NCBI RefSeq assembly: GCF_034479375.1
Contig: NZ_CP140155.1
Location: 3,696,501-3,760,500, forward strand
DNA: 64,000 nt
From: Rhodopseudomonas palustris
Lineage (GTDB): Bacteria > Pseudomonadota > Alphaproteobacteria > Rhizobiales > Xanthobacteraceae
Reading direction: 5' to 3'
A model generated the notes under the pieces. That model ran no database searches, had not been told where the DNA came from, and saw nothing but the letters and a program-made list of their open reading frames with translations. The translations under genes and the position numbers were made by a program. Positions 9,009 through 18,722 of this stretch are shown here, in pieces; the first letter of the stretch is position 1, and every line of letters begins with the position of its first letter.

Positions 9009-9518
9009 ATGAGCACAACGCTGATCGAGGTTCGGCCGGCCAGGGCTGCGGATGCTTCCGCGGTCGCCGCCACCCATGACGAGGCTTGGCGGTCCGCCTA
9101 TCAGGGCATCATCCCCGGCGCCGAGCTGGAAAAGCTGATCAACCGCCGCGGCCCGAACTGGTGGGACTCGGCGATCCGGAAGGGCAGCCGGGTCAGCGTT
9201 CTGTGTTTCGGCGACAAGGTCGCCGGCTACGCCAATTACGGCCGGAACCGCGCCCGCAGCCTGCATTTCGACGGCGAGGTCTACGAGCTGTATCTGCGGC
9301 CGGAATTCCAGGGTCTGGGCTTCGGCCGGCGGCTGTTCACAGCGGCGCGGCGCGACCTGGTGCAGAGCGGCCTGAAGAGCATGGTGATCTGGGCGCTGTC
9401 GGACAACGAGCCGGCGACCGAGTTCTACCGCGCGCTGGGCGGCCGGATGGTGGCGCGCTCCTCGGAGCGGTTCGGCCAAAAGTCGCTCGACAAGGTGGCG
9501 TTCGCCTGGAGCAACTGA
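9009..9518 (+). CDS. GNAT-family N-acetyltransferase
   Basis: 169-residue GCN5-related acetyltransferase. Motif A, which binds acetyl-CoA, is seen as EFQGLGFGRRLF, preceded by the beta-strand VYELYLRPEF; the following helix and the SDNEPATEFYRALGG motif B complete the fold. I start at the ATG at 9009 (MSTTLIEVRPARAAD) because the acetyltransferase fold begins there; an ATG at 8973 would add 12 residues with no family match. The protein is single-domain and the acceptor substrate is unknown. Confidence 0.88.
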   Translation: MSTTLIEVRPARAADASAVAATHDEAWRSAYQGIIPGAELEKLINRRGPNWWDSAIRKGSRVSVLCFGDKVAGYANYGRNRARSLHFDGEVYELYLRPEFQGLGFGRRLFTAARRDLVQSGLKSMVIWALSDNEPATEFYRALGGRMVARSSERFGQKSLDKVAFAWSN

Positions 9519-9593
9519 CGTTTTTGCGCTGGCGAACGGCGCAAGCTCGGGCTATTCGGGACGTCCCCGTAATCAATCACCCCGGAGTTCTCG

Positions 9594-10130
9594 ATGCGCA
9601 TTGACGCAATTCCCGTCGGCGTCAACCCACCCCATGACGTCAACGTGATCATCGAGGTTCCGGTCGGCGGCGAGCCGATCAAATACGAGATGGACAAGGC
9701 CGCCGGAACATTGGTGGTCGACCGGTTTCTTTATACCGCGATGCGCTATCCGGGGAATTACGGCTTCATCCCGCACACGCTGTCGGACGATGGCGATCCC
9801 TGTGACGTGCTGGTCGCCAACACCCGCGGCATCGTGCCGGGCGCGATGATGAGCGTGCGTCCTGTGGGCGTGCTGTTCATGAGCGACGAGGCCGGCCACG
9901 ACGAGAAGATCATCGCGGTGCCGTCGTCGAAGCTGACCCAGCGCTACGACCGGGTGAAGACCTATTCGGACCTGCCCGACATCACCCTGCAGCAGATCCA
10001 GCACTTCTTCGAACACTACAAGGATCTCGAGCCCGGCAAATGGGTGAAGATCCTGCGCTGGGGCGGCGCCGAGGATGCCCACAAGCTGATCCTCGAAGGC
10101 ATCGAGCGGGCGAAGGCAGCGAAGGTCTGA
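9594..10130 (+). CDS. ppa: Inorganic pyrophosphatase (family I)
   Basis: 178-residue soluble inorganic pyrophosphatase, hydrolysing PPi to two phosphates and so pulling biosynthetic reactions forward in the cytoplasm. Family-I signatures are clear: IKYEMDK near the N-terminus, [14 protein letters not shown], and the metal-binding acidic motif [11 protein letters not shown] Shine-Dalgarno GGAG lies 8 nt before the ATG. Length is typical for the bacterial family. The next gene, an M20 peptidase, begins 28 nt downstream and may be co-transcribed. Confidence 0.97.
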   Translation: MRIDAIPVGVNPPHDVNVIIEVPVGGEPIKYEMDKAAGTLVVDRFLYTAMRYPGNYGFIPHTLSDDGDPCDVLVANTRGIVPGAMMSVRPVGVLFMSDEAGHDEKIIAVPSSKLTQRYDRVKTYSDLPDITLQQIQHFFEHYKDLEPGKWVKILRWGGAEDAHKLILEGIERAKAAKV

Positions 10131-10158
10131 GGCGTCGCCGGCCGCGGAGGGGACTGCG

Positions 10159-11652
10159 ATGCGCCGGCTGCTGAGATGGATCCGCGCTGTCGTGGTGGTG
10201 GCGATCCTCGCGGTCGCCGGCCTCGCCGCGGTGCTGGCCTACAACACCTTTCGCCAGCCCTCGCGGCAGATCGACGTCGCCGCGGTGCCGCCGATCGCGG
10301 TCGACGAACAGGGCGCGGCGCAACGCCTCGCCGAGGCGATCCGTTTTCGGACCATCTCCAACTTCCTCAACCCCGAGCAGGACGCCGACGCCCTGCGCGG
10401 GATGCAGGCGCATATCGCGGCGAGCTTCCCGGCGTTCCACGCCGCCGCGACGCGCGAACTCGTGAACGGCAAGAGCCTGCTCTACACCTGGCAAGGATCG
10501 GGATCGGGCACCGATCCGCAGGCCCGGCCGATCGCGCTGCTGGCGCATCAGGACGTGGTGCCGATCGCGCCGAAGACCGAACAGGACTGGCAGCACAAGC
10601 CGTTCGACGGCGTGATCGCCGACGGCTTCGTCTGGGGCCGCGGCTCGTGGGACGACAAGGGCAACCTCTACGCCATGCTCGAGGCCGCCGAGCAGATGGC
10701 GAAGCAGGGCTTCCGGCCGAAGCGGACGATCTATTTCGCCTTCGGTCACGACGAGGAAGTCTCCGGCCTGCGCGGCGCCAAGCAGATCGCCGACCTGCTC
10801 GCCGCGCGAAACGTCCGGCTCGACTTCGTGCTCGACGAGGGCCTGCTGATCACCGACGGCATCATGAAGGGCCTCGACCGGCCGGCCGCACTGATCGGCG
10901 TCTCGGAAAAGGGTTACGCGACGCTGGTGCTGACCGCGCGCGGCACGCCGGGCCATTCCTCGATGCCGCCGCGCGACACCGCGATCGGGATGCTGGCGGC
11001 GGCGTTGACGCATCTCGAAGACAACCGCCTGCCGATGCGGGTGCGCGGCTCGGTCGCCGACATGTTCGACACGCTGGCGCCGGAAATGCGCGGCTTCAAC
11101 CGCGTGGTGCTGTCGAATCTGTGGTTGTTCAAGCCTCTGCTGCTGCGCGAATTCGCCAAGAGCGGCACCACCGAGGCGATGGTGCGGACCACCACGGCGC
11201 TGACCGTGTTCAACGCCGGCGACAAGGATAATGTGCTGCCCGGGATCGCCGAGGCCAGCGTCAATTTCCGGCTGCTGCCCGGCGACACCCAGGCCAGCGT
11301 CACCGATCACGTCCGCACCAGCGTCGCCAACGACCGGATCGCAATCCAGGGCTTCGAGGGCAATTTCGACCCGCCGCCGGTGACCGGCACCGCGGGCCCG
11401 TCCTACGTCGCCCTCAACCGCACCATCCGCGAGATTTTCCCCGACGTGATCGTCGCGCCCGGCCTGATGATCGCCGCCACCGATTCGCGGCACTATTCGG
11501 CGGTGGCCGACAACATCCTCCGGTTCTCGCCGGTGCGCGCCACCTCCGAAGACCTGAAGCGCTTCCACGGCACCAACGAACGGATCAGCATCAAGAACTA
11601 CGCCGACATGATCCGGTTCTATGTGCGGCTGATCCAGAACACCGCCGGCTGA
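10159..11652 (+). CDS. M20 family metallopeptidase (carboxypeptidase/PM20D1-like)
   Basis: 497-residue dinuclear zinc peptidase of the M20/M25/M40 group. The N-terminus has a basic start and a single hydrophobic segment (VVVVAILAVAGLAAVLAYN, about residues 13-31) that probably anchors it in the membrane with the catalytic domain outside. Metal-ligand motifs are LLAHQDVVP, GRGSWDDKGNL and the catalytic glutamate in GHDEEVSG; the dimerisation region carries TARGTPGHSSMPP. The closest recognisable type is the PM20D1-like carboxypeptidase/amidase. A strong GGAGGGG Shine-Dalgarno precedes the ATG. It follows ppa by 28 nt. Substrate is not evident. Confidence 0.9.
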   Translation: MRRLLRWIRAVVVVAILAVAGLAAVLAYNTFRQPSRQIDVAAVPPIAVDEQGAAQRLAEAIRFRTISNFLNPEQDADALRGMQAHIAASFPAFHAAATRELVNGKSLLYTWQGSGSGTDPQARPIALLAHQDVVPIAPKTEQDWQHKPFDGVIADGFVWGRGSWDDKGNLYAMLEAAEQMAKQGFRPKRTIYFAFGHDEEVSGLRGAKQIADLLAARNVRLDFVLDEGLLITDGIMKGLDRPAALIGVSEKGYATLVLTARGTPGHSSMPPRDTAIGMLAAALTHLEDNRLPMRVRGSVADMFDTLAPEMRGFNRVVLSNLWLFKPLLLREFAKSGTTEAMVRTTTALTVFNAGDKDNVLPGIAEASVNFRLLPGDTQASVTDHVRTSVANDRIAIQGFEGNFDPPPVTGTAGPSYVALNRTIREIFPDVIVAPGLMIAATDSRHYSAVADNILRFSPVRATSEDLKRFHGTNERISIKNYADMIRFYVRLIQNTAG

Positions 11653-11698
11653 GCACACCATCTCCGATCCTGGCGGAGTCGGAGCATCACGCGCATCG

Positions 11699-11772
11699 TC
11701 ATTGCCGGGCTCGACCCGGCGATCCATCATCTTGCGAAGATGGATGGATGGCGGGTCAAGCCCGCGCATGAC
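11699..11772. repeat. Palindromic intergenic repeat, family B (GTCATTGCCGGGCTCGACCC type)
   Basis: GTCATTGCCGGGCTCGACCC ... GATGGCGGGTCAAGCCCGCG...ATGAC forms a long imperfect inverted repeat with an inner ATCCATC/GATGGAT arm, in the gap between two convergent genes. Related copies occur at 31836-31909 and 49134-49218. It probably also acts as a bidirectional RNA hairpin. Confidence 0.85.
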
Positions 11773-11794
11773 GTCTTCGGCCTTGGCCGGCGAA

Positions 11795-12208
11795 CTACAT
11801 CAGCAGTTCGATCAGCGGCGGGATCAGCGGGATATCCGCCGGCGGCATCGGGTAGTCGCGCAGCTTGTTGGCGCGGACCCAGGCCAGTTCCTGGCCCTCG
11901 CGCGGCATCACCTGCCCGTCCCAGCGCCGGCACACATACAGCGGCATCAGCAGGTGAAAATCCTCATAGGCATGGCTCGCAAATGTCAGCGGCGCCAGGC
12001 AGGCCTCCTTCACGGTGATGCCGAGTTCTTCCTGCAGTTCACGGATCAGCGCGCCCTCCGGCCGCTCGCCGGCATCGACCTTGCCGCCGGGAAACTCCCA
12101 CAGCCCGCCGAGCTGCTTGTGCTTCGGCCGCTGCGCGATCAGCACGCGATTGTCGGCGTCGATCAGCGCCACGGCGACGACGAGGAGGAGCTTCACCGAT
12201 TTTGTCAT
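11795..12208 (-). CDS. mutT: Nudix hydrolase, MutT-like (8-oxo-dGTP diphosphatase)
   Basis: 137-residue Nudix protein. The Nudix box is intact (GGKVDAGE, then RELQEELGI), preceded by GLWEFPGG as in MutT proteins, which sanitise oxidised guanine nucleotides. I start at the ATG at 12208 (MTKSVKLLLVVAVALID); this ATG lies inside the terminal GGAATGAC of a palindromic repeat that fills most of the gap to argJ. A start further upstream would translate the repeat itself and is less likely. The order osmC-argJ-mutT on one strand suggests a shared transcript, with mutT last. Confidence 0.88.
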   Translation of the reverse strand: MTKSVKLLLVVAVALIDADNRVLIAQRPKHKQLGGLWEFPGGKVDAGERPEGALIRELQEELGITVKEACLAPLTFASHAYEDFHLLMPLYVCRRWDGQVMPREGQELAWVRANKLRDYPMPPADIPLIPPLIELLM

Positions 12209-12244
12209 TCCGGGACGCGCCTCTTGGCGCGGGCCCGGAATGAC
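12204..12244. repeat. Palindromic repeat, family C, overlapping the mutT start codon
   Basis: Imperfect palindrome GTCATTCCGGG ... CCCGGAATGAC, about 41 bp, in the 58-bp gap between argJ and mutT. Read on the minus strand its right arm contains the mutT ATG. Family members also occur at 45764-45884 and 46097-46133. Confidence 0.88.
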
Positions 12245-12266
12245 GTTGAGAGTCTGTGATTGCAGA

Positions 12267-13508
12267 TCACGACCGATAGTCACCATTGATCGCGACATAT
12301 TCCTTGGTGAGATCGCAGGTCAGCACGCGGTCGCGGCCCTTGCCGAGGCCGAGGCCGACCTTGATCTGGATTTCCGGCTGTTTCATCGCCGCCGAGACTT
12401 CCTTCTCGTCATAGGACGGATCGCGCGCGCCGGCCTTGGCGACGCGGATGCCGTTGAACGCGATCGACAGCTTGTCGCGATCGGCCGGCTCGCCGGCCTT
12501 GCCGACCGCCATCACCACGCGGCCCCAATTGGCGTCCTCGCCGGCGATCGCGGTCTTCACCAGCGGCGAATTGGCGATCGACAGCGCGATTTTTCGCGCC
12601 GAGGCCTTGGAGGTCGCGCCGTCGACGATGATCTCGACCAGCTTGCGGGCGCCCTCGCCGTCGCGCGCGACCTGCTCGGCGAGATCGGCCAGCACCGCGT
12701 TGAACGCCTTGACGAACGCGGTCAGCCGCGGATCGGACGCCCGCGAAATTTTTGGCGCGCCATTTTTAGCCGCGGCGCCGGTGGCGAACGCCAGCAGCGT
12801 GTCGGAGGTCGAGGTATCACCATCGATCGTCACCGCATTGAAGGTGTCGGCGACGCCGGCCTTGAGCAGCGCCTGCAGGCACGACGCCGACAGCGGCGCG
12901 TCGGTGAAGACGAAGGACAGCATCGTCGCCATGTCGGGCGCGATCATGCCGGCGCCCTTGGCCATGCCGTTGATCGTGACCTTGGCCTTGCCGAGCTTCA
13001 CGGTCTTGGTCGCCACCTTCGGAAAGGTGTCGGTGGTCATGATCGCCTTGGCGGCGTCCAGCCAGCCGCCGGGCTGCGCGGTCTCGGCGAGCGTGCCCAG
13101 CACGCCGTCGAATTTGGTGGCGTCGAGCGGTTCGCCGATCACGCCGGTGGAGGCGAGGAACACGTCGGCCGGCTTGCAGCCGATCGCCTTGGCGGCGATC
13201 GACGCGGTCAGCGTCGTCGCCTTGCGGCCGGTCTTGCCGGTGAAGGCGTTGGCGTTGCCGGAATTGACCACCAGCACCCGCGCGGTGCCGCCCTTGAGGT
13301 TGTCGCGGCACCATTCGACCGGCGCCGACGGACATTTCGAGGTGGTGAACACGCCCGCCACCGTGGTGCCGGGATCGAGCGCCACCAGCAGCACGTCGGT
13401 GCGGTTCTTGTAGCGGATGCCGGCCGCCGCGGTGGCGAGGCGGACGCCGGCGAGCTCCGGCAGCGTGGGAACGTTGGTCGGCGCGAGCGGAGAGACGGAG
13501 CTGGACAT
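12267..13508 (-). CDS. argJ: Bifunctional ornithine acetyltransferase/N-acetylglutamate synthase
   Basis: 413-residue ArgJ. It transfers acetyl from N-acetylornithine to glutamate and can make N-acetylglutamate from acetyl-CoA in the arginine pathway. The self-cleavage region [16 protein letters not shown] is intact; the chain is cut before the Thr at about residue 193, and that Thr becomes the catalytic nucleophile. The C-terminus ends [11 protein letters not shown], as in the family. The start is the ATG at 13508 ([14 protein letters not shown]), since the frame upstream reads as non-coding. The osmC gene precedes it by 88 nt and mutT follows by 58 nt, all on the minus strand. Confidence 0.96.
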   Translation of the reverse strand: MSSSVSPLAPTNVPTLPELAGVRLATAAAGIRYKNRTDVLLVALDPGTTVAGVFTTSKCPSAPVEWCRDNLKGGTARVLVVNSGNANAFTGKTGRKATTLTASIAAKAIGCKPADVFLASTGVIGEPLDATKFDGVLGTLAETAQPGGWLDAAKAIMTTDTFPKVATKTVKLGKAKVTINGMAKGAGMIAPDMATMLSFVFTDAPLSASCLQALLKAGVADTFNAVTIDGDTSTSDTLLAFATGAAAKNGAPKISRASDPRLTAFVKAFNAVLADLAEQVARDGEGARKLVEIIVDGATSKASARKIALSIANSPLVKTAIAGEDANWGRVVMAVGKAGEPADRDKLSIAFNGIRVAKAGARDPSYDEKEVSAAMKQPEIQIKVGLGLGKGRDRVLTCDLTKEYVAINGDYRS

Positions 13509-13596
13509 CGGAGCGCTTTCGGATTCGCGCGGCTCCCCGGCGGAGCGCGCGGCGCCCCGATGTCTCATAACAAGCGAACGAGAGCAATCGCCCCGC

Positions 13597-14106
13597 TCAC
13601 ACCCGCTGCAGCGACACCGAGACCTTCGGGCCGTTCCTGATGGTCTGGTACACCACGCAATAGCGCTCGGTGAGCCTGAGCAACAGATCGAGCTTGTCCT
13701 GCGGCGCGTCGGTGCCGACCTCGAAGCGCAGCCGGATTTCGCGGAAGCCGACCGGCGCGTCCTTGTCGATGCCGAGCGCGCCGCGCACGTCGAGGTCGCC
13801 CTCCGCGGTGACGCGGCCATCGGTCAGCGGCAACTCGATCGCGGTGGCGACCGTCTTCAGCGTCACCCCCGCACAGGCCACCAGCGCCTCCAGCAGCATG
13901 TCGCCGGAGCACAGATCGAGCCCGGAGCCGCCGGCCGACGGATGCAGGCCGGCCTGCGCCAACCCGCGGCCGGTCTCGAGCCGGCAGGCGATGCCCGGGC
14001 CGTCGACCGCGCCTTTGGCCGTCAGCGTGATCAGCGCGGCGTCCGGGTCGGACTTGAAGCGCTCCTTGAGCGGCGCCTGGGTGGCGCGCAGCGTGGCGGC
14101 GTCCAT
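13597..14106 (-). CDS. OsmC family protein
   Basis: 169-residue OsmC/Ohr-type protein. Two conserved cysteines are present: one in [18 protein letters not shown] at the start of the long central helix and one in ERYCVVYQT; in this family they form the thiol-dependent peroxide reductase site. The start is the ATG at 14106 ([14 protein letters not shown]), preceded by a GGGAGAGA Shine-Dalgarno; an upstream ATG adds only five residues. It is the first gene of a minus-strand group with argJ and mutT, divergent from glnD. Whether it is OsmC or Ohr in substrate preference cannot be settled. Confidence 0.85.
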   Translation of the reverse strand: MDAATLRATQAPLKERFKSDPDAALITLTAKGAVDGPGIACRLETGRGLAQAGLHPSAGGSGLDLCSGDMLLEALVACAGVTLKTVATAIELPLTDGRVTAEGDLDVRGALGIDKDAPVGFREIRLRFEVGTDAPQDKLDLLLRLTERYCVVYQTIRNGPKVSVSLQRV

Positions 14107-14270
14107 GGTTCTCTCCCTCATTGTTTTTTGGTATCTAATGCCGGAATTCGCCCGCTGTCACCTCGCCGACCGGAACTGAAGGCGTAGCGGCCGACGAGCC
14201 GGGGGCGCCGGCGTGGCTGTTCACACGGAATTTCGTGACAGCGCAGGCGGCGTCCGATATCCGGAGTCGC

Positions 14271-17069
14271 ATGGACAAAGTCGTGACACCTCAACGGCCG
14301 GCCGCCGACGAGCGGTTCGATACCCCGCGGATCACCGCCGAGATCGCGGTGCTGGCCGAGCAGCACGCCGGCAATGGCCAGGGCTTCCGCACCGCGCTGG
14401 CGATGCTGATGAAGGCCGAGCTGGCGAAATCGCGCGCCGAGGCCGAGGCGCAATTGCTGCGCGACCGCCACGGCCGGCGCTGCGCCGAGCGGCTGTGCTT
14501 CGTCCAGGACGAGATCATCCGCCTGCTGTTCATGGCGGCGACGCAGTATCTGTACAATTCGCCGACGCCGTCGAGCTCGGAGCGGATGTCGGTGGTCGCC
14601 ACCGGCGGCTACGGCCGCGGGCTGATGGCGCCGGAATCCGACATCGATCTGTTGTTCATCCTGCCCTACAAGCAGACCGCCTGGGGCGAGCAGGTCGCCG
14701 AGGTGATCCTGTATTGCCTGTGGGACATCGGCCTCAAGGTCGGCCACGCCACCCGTTCGGTCGATGAATCGATCCGCCAGGCGCGCGCCGACATGACGAT
14801 CCGGACGGCGATTCTGGAGACCCGGTTCCTGACCGGCGACAAGGCGCTGTATCAGGAACTGGTCGACCGCTTCGACAAGGAGGTGGTCGAGGGCACCGCC
14901 GCCGAATTCGTCACCGCCAAGCTCGCCGAGCGCGAGGAGCGCCACCGCCGCTCCGGCCAGTCGCGCTATCTGGTCGAGCCCAACGTCAAGGACGGCAAGG
15001 GCGGCTTGCGCGACCTGCACACGCTGTTCTGGATCGCCAAATACGTCTACCGCGTCCGCGGCACCAGCGAACTGCTCGAACACGGCGTGTTCGACCAGAT
15101 CGAATTCCGCACCTTCCGCCGCTGCGAGGATTTCCTCTGGTCGGTGCGCTGCAACCTGCACTTCCTGACCCGACGCGCCGAGGAGCGGCTGTCGTTCGAC
15201 CTGCAGCGCGAGATCGGGGTGCGGCTCGGCTACACCTCGCATCCCGGGATGCAGGACGTCGAGCGCTTCATGAAGCACTACTTCCTGATCGCCAAGAAGG
15301 TCGGCAATCTGACCGCGATCCTGTGCGCCAAGCTCGAGGACCAGCAGGCCAAGCCGGCGCCGGCGCTGTCGCGGATGATGGCGCGGCTGCGGCCCGGCAC
15401 GACGCGCCGCCGGGTGCCGGAGAGCGACGATTTCGTCATCGACAACAACCGCATCAATTGCGCGATGCCGGACGTGTTCAAGCACGACCCGGTCAATCTG
15501 ATCCGGATCTTCCGGCTGGCGCAGAAGAACAGCCTCGCCTTCCATCCCGACGCGATGCGGACGGTGACGCGCTCGCTGCAACTGATCAACGCCCAGCTCC
15601 GCGACGATCCCGAGGCCAACCGGCTGTTCATCGAGATCCTGACCTCGGACAATGCCGAGCCGGTGCTGCGGCGGATGAACGAGACCGGCGTGCTCGGCCG
15701 CTTCATCCGCGCCTTCGGCCGCATCGTCTCGATGATGCAGTTCAACATGTATCACAGCTACACGGTGGACGAGCACCTGCTGCGCTGCGTCGGCAATCTC
15801 CAGGAGATCGAGCGCGGCGGCAACGACGAGTTCATGCTGTCGTCCGACCTCATCCGGAAAATCCGACCCGACCATCGCGCGGTGCTGTACGTCGCGGTGC
15901 TGCTGCACGACATCGCCAAGGGCCAGCCCGAGGACCACTCCACCGCCGGCGCCAAGGTGGCGCGGCGGCTGTGTCCGCGGTTCGGCTTCAACGCCGCCGA
16001 CACCGAACTGATCGCCTGGCTGATCGACAAGCATCTGGTGATGTCGACGGTGGCGCAGTCGCGCGATCTGTCGGACCGCAAGACGATCGAGAATTTCGCC
16101 GCCGTGGTCGAATCGGTCGAGCAGATGAAGCTCCTGACCATCCTCACCACCGCCGACATCCGCGGCGTCGGCCCCGGGGTCTGGAACGGCTGGAAGGCGC
16201 AGTTGATCCGCACGCTGTACTACGAGACCGAGCCGGTGCTGACCGGCGGCTTCTCCGAGGTCAACCGCGCCGAGCGCATCCGCAGCGCGCAGGCCGAATT
16301 CCGCGCCAATTTCACCGAATGGCCGGAGGCCGAGCTCGACGCCTATGTGGCGCGGCACTACCCGGCCTACTGGCTCAAGGTCGAGCTGGCGCGAAAAATC
16401 CGCCACGCCCGCTTCCTGCGCGCGTCCGAACAGGCCGGCCACAAGCTCGCGATCAATGTCGGCTTCGACGAGGCGCGCGGCGTCACCGAACTGACCATTC
16501 TGGCGGTCGACCATCCCTGGCTGCTGTCGGTCATCGCCGGCGCCTGCGCGTCGGCCGGCGCCAACATCGTCGACGCCCAGATCTACACCACCACCGACGG
16601 CCGCGCGCTCGACACGATCTCGATCCGCCGCGAATACGACCGCGACGAGGACGAGGGCCGCAGGGCCACGCGGATCGGCGAGATGATCGAGGAGGTGCTG
16701 GAAGGCAAGCTGCGGCTGCCCGAAGCGGTCGCCCGCCGCGCCACCAGCGGCAGGACCAAGCTGCGCGCCTTCGTGGTCGAGCCCGAAGTCTCGATCAACA
16801 ACAACTGGTCGGACCGCTACACCGTGATCGAGGTCTCGGGCCTCGACCGCCCCGGCCTGCTGTATCAGCTCACCACCGCGATCTCGAAGCTGAACCTCAA
16901 CATCGCCTCGGCCCATGTCGCCACCTTCGGCGAACGCGCCCGCGACGTGTTCTACGTCACCGATCTGCTCGGCGCCCAGATCACCGCGCCGACCCGGCAG
17001 GCCGCGATCAAGCGCGCGCTGGTCCACCTGCTCGCCAATGGCGACGCCGAGCAGCAGCCGGCGGCATAG
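14271..17069 (+). CDS. glnD: Bifunctional PII uridylyltransferase/uridylyl-removing enzyme
   Basis: 932-residue GlnD, the nitrogen sensor that adds UMP to PII proteins when glutamine is low and removes it when glutamine is high. Domains in order: nucleotidyltransferase with ESDIDLLF near residue 122, the GlnD linker domain, an HD phosphohydrolase with LLHDIAKG near residue 544, and two C-terminal ACT domains near residues 750 (LLSVIAGACASAGANIVDAQ) and 856 (GLDRPGLLYQLTTAI). I chose the ATG at 14271 because of the GGAG five bases upstream; a GTG at 14235 would add 12 residues. It is divergent from osmC and about 265 nt ahead of the S41 peptidase. Confidence 0.96.
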   Translation: MDKVVTPQRPAADERFDTPRITAEIAVLAEQHAGNGQGFRTALAMLMKAELAKSRAEAEAQLLRDRHGRRCAERLCFVQDEIIRLLFMAATQYLYNSPTPSSSERMSVVATGGYGRGLMAPESDIDLLFILPYKQTAWGEQVAEVILYCLWDIGLKVGHATRSVDESIRQARADMTIRTAILETRFLTGDKALYQELVDRFDKEVVEGTAAEFVTAKLAEREERHRRSGQSRYLVEPNVKDGKGGLRDLHTLFWIAKYVYRVRGTSELLEHGVFDQIEFRTFRRCEDFLWSVRCNLHFLTRRAEERLSFDLQREIGVRLGYTSHPGMQDVERFMKHYFLIAKKVGNLTAILCAKLEDQQAKPAPALSRMMARLRPGTTRRRVPESDDFVIDNNRINCAMPDVFKHDPVNLIRIFRLAQKNSLAFHPDAMRTVTRSLQLINAQLRDDPEANRLFIEILTSDNAEPVLRRMNETGVLGRFIRAFGRIVSMMQFNMYHSYTVDEHLLRCVGNLQEIERGGNDEFMLSSDLIRKIRPDHRAVLYVAVLLHDIAKGQPEDHSTAGAKVARRLCPRFGFNAADTELIAWLIDKHLVMSTVAQSRDLSDRKTIENFAAVVESVEQMKLLTILTTADIRGVGPGVWNGWKAQLIRTLYYETEPVLTGGFSEVNRAERIRSAQAEFRANFTEWPEAELDAYVARHYPAYWLKVELARKIRHARFLRASEQAGHKLAINVGFDEARGVTELTILAVDHPWLLSVIAGACASAGANIVDAQIYTTTDGRALDTISIRREYDRDEDEGRRATRIGEMIEEVLEGKLRLPEAVARRATSGRTKLRAFVVEPEVSINNNWSDRYTVIEVSGLDRPGLLYQLTTAISKLNLNIASAHVATFGERARDVFYVTDLLGAQITAPTRQAAIKRALVHLLANGDAEQQPAA

Positions 17070-17100
17070 CGGGAAAGGGCGACGCGGCCCGCACGGCCCC

Positions 17101-17173
17101 GGACGGGCGGCCGTCCGCCGCGAAACCATCGGGGAACTTATCGCCGCGGCCGGCGGTCGGGTCAAAGTTCCCC
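17101..17173. other. Inverted repeats between glnD and the S41 peptidase gene
   Basis: Two structures are seen: GGACGG-GCGG-CCGTCC (17101-17116), and GGGGAACTT (17131-17139) pairing with AAGTTCCCC (17165-17173) around a GC-rich 25-nt loop. They could form the end of the glnD transcript or a leader for the next gene. There is no T tract, so I do not call a terminator. Confidence 0.4.
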
Positions 17174-17335
17174 AAGGAGCGAAGCCGAGCCGAAGTATCG
17201 CCGCGCACCGGGCACGCGCAGGCACCGCCTCCGACGATCAGCGCCATACATCCGTCGCCATCATCCAATCATCAGTTATTCAATCAGTCGGACCGTCATC
17301 CGCGTCCGACTTCCAACGTCAGAAGAGTCCGCCCC

Positions 17336-18688
17336 ATGATCAAGGCTCGCCCGCTCGTCATCCGCGTCGTCGCCGCCGTCTCCATCGTCGCGGTTCCGAT
17401 CGTGTCCGCCCTCGCTTTGCAGCGCGAGGACAAGACCACGCCGGACCTCGGGCTGCTCGCGGGCGTCATCCAGCTCGTCAATCGCGCCTATGTGCATCCC
17501 GTAGGCCAGGATGCGCTCACCAAGGACGCGCTCAAGGGCATGCTCAATCGCCTCGATCCGCATTCGGACTACATGGACGAAGACGAGTTCAAGCAGATGC
17601 AGACCGACATGTCGGGCCAGTTCGGCGGTCTCGGCATGCAGATCACCGCACAAGGCGGCGTCCCGAGCATCGTCTCGCCGATCGACGACACCCCGGCGGC
17701 GCGGGCCCGCCTCGAGCCCGGCGACATGATCATCAAGGTCGGCGCCACGAGCACCCAGGGGATGAGCCTGCGCAAGGTCGTCGACATGCTGCGCGGCGAG
17801 CCGGGCTCGAAGGTGACCATCACCATCCTGCGCGGCAAGGAGGAGCCGTTCGACGTGTCGCTGACGCGTGAGATCATCCGCGTCGCCTCGGTCAAATCCG
17901 AACTCAAGCCGGACCGCATCGGCTATGTGCGCATCAGCCAGTTCGGCAACGATACGTCCGAGGGCTTCAAGTCCGCGCTGACCAGGCTGAAGACCGACGC
18001 CGCCGGCACCGGACTGAAGGGGCTCGTGATCGATCTCCGCAACGATCCCGGCGGCCTCCTCACCGCGGCGGTCGATGTCTCCGGCAATCTGCTCAACGGC
18101 GGCGCCGTGGTCAGCATCCGCGGCCGCGAGGCGAACGATCAGCACGTCTTCAATGCGCCGGCCAAGGGCGACATGCTGCCGGGTGTCCCGGTCGTCGTGC
18201 TGATCAACGGCGCCTCGGCCTCGGCCTCCGAGATCGTTGCCGGCGCGCTGCAGGATCGCAAGCGCGCCACGGTGATCGGCACGCAGAGCTTCGGCAAAGG
18301 GTCGGTGCAGACCGTGATCCCGATCAAGGGCCACGGCGCGGTCCGTCTCACCACGGCGCTGTACTACACCCCCTCGGGCCGCTCGATTCAGGACGACGGC
18401 ATCACCCCCGATGTGATCGAGGAGGCGCCCAAGGATCAGCAGATCAGCGGCGGGCCGCTGGTGCGGGAGAGCGCGCTGAGCGGCGCGATCGCCAATCCCG
18501 GCCAGTTCGACAAGCGCCCGGGCGCAGCCGCCAAGCCGCAGACCGACATGCCGGCCAAGGACGTGAACAAGGCCGCCTATTCGGCGCCGATCCGCGCCGA
18601 CCTGATCGGCAAGCCCGAGGACGCGCAGCTCAAGGTCGCGGTGAATTACTTCGACAAGCCCCCCGCGGCGCAGCCCTCCGCCCGGTGA
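17336..18688 (+). CDS. S41 family C-terminal processing peptidase (CtpA-like)
   Basis: 450-residue exported serine protease. Residues 1-25 form a signal peptide or anchor (a basic start followed by VVAAVSIVAVPIVSALAL). A PDZ domain follows, with FGGLGMQI and GEPGSKVTI, then the S41 catalytic domain with the serine in the NGASASASEI motif and the lysine in FGKGSVQT, forming the Ser/Lys dyad. The C-terminal tail is proline/alanine-rich and ends FDKPPAAQPSAR. It acts in the periplasm on protein C-termini and often links to cell-wall enzyme turnover. The start is the ATG at 17336; the long frame upstream is only an overlap with glnD. Confidence 0.93.
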   Translation: MIKARPLVIRVVAAVSIVAVPIVSALALQREDKTTPDLGLLAGVIQLVNRAYVHPVGQDALTKDALKGMLNRLDPHSDYMDEDEFKQMQTDMSGQFGGLGMQITAQGGVPSIVSPIDDTPAARARLEPGDMIIKVGATSTQGMSLRKVVDMLRGEPGSKVTITILRGKEEPFDVSLTREIIRVASVKSELKPDRIGYVRISQFGNDTSEGFKSALTRLKTDAAGTGLKGLVIDLRNDPGGLLTAAVDVSGNLLNGGAVVSIRGREANDQHVFNAPAKGDMLPGVPVVVLINGASASASEIVAGALQDRKRATVIGTQSFGKGSVQTVIPIKGHGAVRLTTALYYTPSGRSIQDDGITPDVIEEAPKDQQISGGPLVRESALSGAIANPGQFDKRPGAAAKPQTDMPAKDVNKAAYSAPIRADLIGKPEDAQLKVAVNYFDKPPAAQPSAR

Positions 18689-18722
18689 TCGCCGCCCGCC
18701 GATCGGCACGCCGGCGGCGGCG

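Noticed and set aside
17131..17173. EcfG-type general stress promoter (GGAAC...)
   Set aside because: GGAAC appears on both strands because of the inverted repeat, but no correctly spaced -10 element follows on either.
14118..17225. Long minus-strand open frame opposite glnD
   Set aside because: High GC DNA leaves antisense frames open. It reads as low-complexity, His/Arg/Gly-rich protein with no domain, while the plus strand encodes all GlnD domains.
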